This document shows positions 5,561-7,935 of a stretch of DNA of 7,935 nt, piece by piece. This DNA is from Chloroflexota bacterium. GTDB lineage: Bacteria > Chloroflexota > Dehalococcoidia > JACQGW01. The notes under the pieces were generated by a model, which had not been told where the DNA came from, searched no databases, and saw nothing but the letters and a program-made list of their open reading frames with translations. Position numbers and translations under genes: made by a program. The stretch's first letter is position 1. Every line of letters begins with the position of its first letter. The stretch is from contig JACQGW010000170.1 of assembly GCA_016199325.1 (NCBI GenBank), positions 1-7,935 of the forward strand. Direction: 5' to 3'.

Positions 5561-6352
5561 TCAGGCGCGCTCACCTACCCGTGCAGCCACCCCGGCGCGG
5601 ATCGTTTTCAGGTCGGCCGCGGCGGCGCTGAGCATCATCGACGCCTCGGTCCGGCAGGCGATGAATTGGAACCCCTCGCCGGCCCGGCGCGCGGCCTCCT
5701 CGGCGCTCAGGGCGTGGATGCCGACCGGCGTCCCGGTGCGGCGGCCGGCGGCCGCCACGGCGGCGATGGCCTCCTCGTGCGGCGGCGAACCCATGCCGGG
5801 TCCATTCGGCAGCAGCCCCATCGACCAGGCGAGGTCGGACGGCCCGACGAAGCCCGCGTCGACCCCCGGCACCGAGAGGATCTCGTCGGCGCGGCGGACG
5901 GCGTCGATGTGCTCGATCTGGACGACGACGAGGATCTCCTCGTTGGCGCGCTGGCTGTAATCGCTGCCCGCCCAGTAGCGCCAGCGCCCACCGCCGGCGC
6001 TCCGAATGCCGAGCGGTGGGTACCGCGCCGCCCGGACCGCGGCGGCCGCGTCCTCGGCCGAGTTCACCATCGGCACGACAATCCCGAGCGCCCCCGCATC
6101 CAGCGTCCGCTTGATCGCCTGCGGGTCGTTCCACGGCACCCGGCACATCGGCACCGACGCGCTGTGCGCGATGGCCGAGAGCATACCGGCCAGCGTTTCG
6201 ATGCCGGTGGCGCCGTGCTCGGTGTCGACGACGATCCAGTCCCAGCCGGCGGTCGCCATCGCCTCGGCGACGCCGATGGACGCAAATGAGAGCCACGTCC
6301 CGAATGCCGGCTTGCCCTCCTGGAGCAGGCGCTTGGTCGTGTTCGGTCGCAT
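5561..6352 (-). CDS. HpcH/HpaI-family class II 2-oxoacid aldolase
   Basis: This is a metal-dependent pyruvate-type aldolase of the HpcH/HpaI (phosphoenolpyruvate/pyruvate domain) family. Members cleave 4-hydroxy-2-oxoheptanedioate, 2-keto-3-deoxy-glucarate or 2-keto-3-deoxy-rhamnonate into pyruvate and an aldehyde in the cytoplasm. The 263-residue product shows the expected residues: His46 in DTEHG, Arg71 in CRVPWND, and the metal ligands Glu147 (QIEH) and Asp173 (GPSDLAW). Their spacing is close to that I recall for E. coli HpcH (His45, Arg70, Glu149, Asp175). I chose the ATG at 6350-6352 because the family N-terminus starts there, a G-rich run lies just upstream, and the promoter candidate at 6392-6420 is upstream of it. 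Longer frames would start inside or beyond that promoter. The gene leads a two-gene leftward unit with the Ldh_2-family oxidoreductase and diverges from a solute-binding protein gene, suggesting import and breakdown of one hydroxy-acid-type compound. Specificity remains open. Confidence 0.92.
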   Translation of the reverse strand: MRPNTTKRLLQEGKPAFGTWLSFASIGVAEAMATAGWDWIVVDTEHGATGIETLAGMLSAIAHSASVPMCRVPWNDPQAIKRTLDAGALGIVVPMVNSAEDAAAAVRAARYPPLGIRSAGGGRWRYWAGSDYSQRANEEILVVVQIEHIDAVRRADEILSVPGVDAGFVGPSDLAWSMGLLPNGPGMGSPPHEEAIAAVAAAGRRTGTPVGIHALSAEEAARRAGEGFQFIACRTEASMMLSAAAADLKTIRAGVAARVGERA

Positions 6353-6391
6353 CTTCCCCCCAGAATCGTGGAATTGGCTGCTGGTGGAGCC

Positions 6392-6420
6392 AGTATACAC
6401 GACCGCGGGGTAGGCGTCAG
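6392..6420 (-). promoter_or_regulatory. Sigma70-like promoter of the aldolase-oxidoreductase unit
   Basis: On the minus strand, CTGACG (6420-6415) is followed by a 17-bp spacer and TATACT (6397-6392). That is four of six and five of six bases to consensus at ideal spacing. The predicted start near 6385 leaves a leader of about 33 nt before the aldolase ATG. The -35 overlaps the left half of the palindrome at 6416-6429. Confidence 0.6.
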
Positions 6421-6429
6421 GGTCCTGAC
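6416..6429. promoter_or_regulatory. Palindromic operator candidate between divergent promoters
   Basis: GTCAGG and CCTGAC form a perfect 6-bp inverted repeat with a 2-bp centre (GT). The site overlaps the -35 of the leftward promoter and ends 3 bp before the -35 of the rightward one. That position suits a dimeric repressor controlling both directions. No regulator gene is in the window, so the binding protein is unknown. Confidence 0.5.
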
Positions 6430-6432
6430 TGA

Positions 6433-6461
6433 TTGACAAACGCGCGGCATTGTGTCACGAT
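6433..6461 (+). promoter_or_regulatory. Promoter of the solute-binding protein gene
   Basis: A perfect -35 TTGACA (6433-6438) is followed by a 17-bp spacer and CACGAT (6456-6461). The -10 matches consensus at three of six bases and is preceded by a TGT (6453-6455), an extended -10 motif that can compensate. Transcription would start near 6468, giving a leader of about 92 nt. Confidence 0.5.
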
Positions 6462-6546
6462 GCCGGCGTTGCCGCTTCCCACGGCTTGCCTCACACCGCC
6501 GCCGACATACACGTTCAGGGACACTGGGGAACAACCGAATACGGAA

Positions 6547-6553
6547 GGGGGAG
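6547..6553 (+). promoter_or_regulatory. Ribosome binding site of the solute-binding protein gene
   Basis: GGGGGAG ends 6 nt before the ATG at 6560-6562. It fixes the start just before the twin-arginine leader. Confidence 0.65.
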
Positions 6554-6559
6554 ACGTCG

Positions 6560-7935
6560 ATGAAGGTACGGGTCACTCGGCGCCAGGTTCTCAGGTACGC
6601 AGTCGTCGCCGGGGTCGGGGTGGCGACGGCAACGTTGGTTTCGTGCGCACCGACACAGGAAAGCCCGCGGCCGACCGCGGCGCCAGCGCCGCCGACCCAG
6701 CCGCCGGCGGTCGTGCTCCCGCAGGCGACGAGCACGACGCCCCCGCAGCCGGCCGCGACTGTCCAGGCGGCGGTGACGCCGACGGCTCGCCCCGCCGTAG
6801 CGGCAAGCCCAACGCCGGCACCAGCCGTCAAACGTGGCGGCATCCTCAAGACCTCGAGCGTCATCAACTACCCGTCCATGGATCCGCACTTGAATGGCAC
6901 CATCGGCCAGACGGGCTATGGCATGCTCTTTGACCCGCTGCTGGGGTTCAAGTATCGGATGGACCCGCCGCGCTGGGAGGTGACGCCGGCGCTGGCTACT
7001 TCGTGGGAGATCCCCGATCCGCTGACCGTCATCTTGCGCCTGCGCCAGGGGGTGAAATTCACCGACGGCAGCGATTGGAACGCCGAAGTGGCCAGGTGGA
7101 ATCTCCTGCGCATCAGGGACCATCCGAAGTCCTTCTTCAAGACGGTCGTGGACGTCATCGAGGACGTCGGCACCACCGATAGCCATACTGTCAAGCTCAA
7201 GCTCAAGCGCCCGTCGGCCGCCATCTTCGCCAATCTGACCGAGGCGGCGGGCTCGATCTACATGATCTCGAAGGCCGCGCACGACAAGCTCGGCGACGAG
7301 GGCATCGCGACGTCGCCGTCGGGGACCGGGCCGATGGTCCTGGAGCGCTGGGTCCGTGACAACGTGGTCGAGCTGAAGCGGAAGAATGACTACTGGGCGA
7401 AGGGCACCGACGGCAAGCCGCTCCCCTATCTCGACGGCTACCACGACTACTACCGGCCCGATCCAACGGTCGCCATCGCCGAGCTGCGCGCCGGGACCGT
7501 CGACATCGTCCAGGAGCCCGACCCGAAGGATCGGGCTGCCCTCCAGGCCAGGCCCGAGATCGCCGTTCTCGAGCACCCTTCGGCGGGGTATGGGTACTTC
7601 GGCTATGGGCTGAACCCCAAGACCAAGCTGTTCCAGGATCGGCGGGTGCGGCTCGCCTTTGCCCACGCTATCGAGCGCGAGGCGATGGTGAAGACGCTGA
7701 GCTTCGGCTACGGCAAGCCGCACTACGTCCGGCGCTGGGCGCCGGGCGTCCTTGGCTACGAAGAGGGTGCCTATCCGAAGTACGACTTCAGCCCCGACAA
7801 GGTGAAACAGTACCTCACCGAAGCCGGCTATCCCGAAGGCATCGACGTCACCATGGCGGTGATCAACCGGGCGCTCGACATGCGCCAGGCCGAGCTGGTC
7901 AAGGCCGTCTGGGACAAAGCCGGCATTCGGACCAA
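6560..7935 (+). CDS. Family 5 ABC transporter substrate-binding lipoprotein (3' end outside window)
   Basis: This is the extracytoplasmic binding protein of a peptide/nickel/opine-type ABC importer (SBP family 5). It captures the substrate at the cell surface and delivers it to the permeases. The frame is open for 458 codons to the window edge, and the C-terminus is not seen. The leader has TRRQVL (6-11), a Tat-like twin-arginine motif, then a hydrophobic stretch and lipobox LVSC (26-29), so Cys29 is the likely lipidated residue. Residues 30-88 are an Ala/Pro/Thr-rich tether, as common in Chloroflexota. The mature domain starts near KRGGILK (89-95). Family features include LRLRQGVKFTDG, GTGPMVLERW, the NDYW motif, a DRRVRLAFAHAIERE-type segment and YDFSPDKVKQYLTEAGYP. 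It diverges from the aldolase gene across a shared promoter region, and the permease and ATPase genes probably lie downstream. A partial paralogue remains at 1051-1308. The ligand cannot be told; family 5 members also bind sugars and organic compounds other than peptides. Confidence 0.93.
   Translation, partial: MKVRVTRRQVLRYAVVAGVGVATATLVSCAPTQESPRPTAAPAPPTQPPAVVLPQATSTTPPQPAATVQAAVTPTARPAVAASPTPAPAVKRGGILKTSSVINYPSMDPHLNGTIGQTGYGMLFDPLLGFKYRMDPPRWEVTPALATSWEIPDPLTVILRLRQGVKFTDGSDWNAEVARWNLLRIRDHPKSFFKTVVDVIEDVGTTDSHTVKLKLKRPSAAIFANLTEAAGSIYMISKAAHDKLGDEGIATSPSGTGPMVLERWVRDNVVELKRKNDYWAKGTDGKPLPYLDGYHDYYRPDPTVAIAELRAGTVDIVQEPDPKDRAALQARPEIAVLEHPSAGYGYFGYGLNPKTKLFQDRRVRLAFAHAIEREAMVKTLSFGYGKPHYVRRWAPGVLGYEEGAYPKYDFSPDKVKQYLTEAGYPEGIDVTMAVINRALDMRQAELVKAVWDKAGIRT
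7411..7720 (+). repeat. 10-bp direct repeat within the solute-binding protein gene
   Basis: CGGCAAGCCG occurs at 7411-7420 and again at 7711-7720, exactly 300 bp (100 codons) apart and in the same reading frame (Gly-Lys-Pro in both). In the remnant at 1051-1308 the segment between the two copies is missing and a single diverged copy (CGCCAAGCCG, 1084-1093) marks the junction. This fits deletion by slippage or recombination between the copies. Confidence 0.85.

Noticed and set aside
4336..5631. Long plus-strand open frame (431 codons) across the oxidoreductase gene
   Set aside because: It lies antisense to a gene with clear Ldh_2 motifs, has no recognisable family pattern and a composition typical of a GC-rich antisense frame.
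6515..7723. Long minus-strand open frame (402 codons) over the solute-binding protein gene
   Set aside because: The plus strand encodes a continuous lipoprotein with leader, lipobox and family 5 motifs. The minus frame is low-complexity and Arg-rich, without motifs.

Overview
The window looks like a piece of a high-GC Chloroflexota chromosome. This is an inference from gene style: a family 5 solute-binding lipoprotein with a Tat-like leader and a long Ala/Pro/Thr-rich tether, a PknB-type receptor kinase with proline/threonine-rich extracellular linkers, and many short dispersed and tandem repeats between genes. No rRNA, tRNA or CRISPR array is visible.

Layout. Positions 1-315 are a non-coding repeat patch: a 29-bp sequence in direct and perfectly inverted copies, plus 7-bp and 10-bp tandem arrays that run up to the start of a Sfp-type 4'-phosphopantetheinyl transferase (316-1062, +). 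Just after it, and overlapping its stop codon, lies a degraded copy (1051-1308, +) of the solute-binding protein gene found at the right end of the window. A large minus-strand gene follows (1327-4053), encoding a 908-residue protein: an Mrr-type restriction-endonuclease-like domain, a Ser/Thr kinase, one membrane segment, an NTF2-like domain and a trypsin-like domain that seems to have lost all three catalytic residues. Its likely promoter (4298-4326) sits in a 420-bp gene-free leader region.

The right half is a metabolic module. A leftward pair encodes an HpcH/HpaI-type class II aldolase (5561-6352) and then an Ldh_2-family NAD(P)-dependent 2-hydroxyacid/2-oxoacid oxidoreductase (4474-5496). 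Divergently transcribed from the aldolase is the family 5 ABC transporter substrate-binding lipoprotein (6560 to beyond the window end). The 207-bp divergent region holds two back-to-back sigma70-like promoters with a perfect 6-2-6 palindrome between them, so uptake and breakdown of one substrate are probably controlled together.

Most notable are the five-part nuclease-fold/kinase/pseudoprotease receptor, and the solute-binding protein remnant. Relative to the right-hand gene, the remnant carries an exact 300-bp deletion between two 10-bp direct repeats, compensating 1-nt indels and a nonsense codon.
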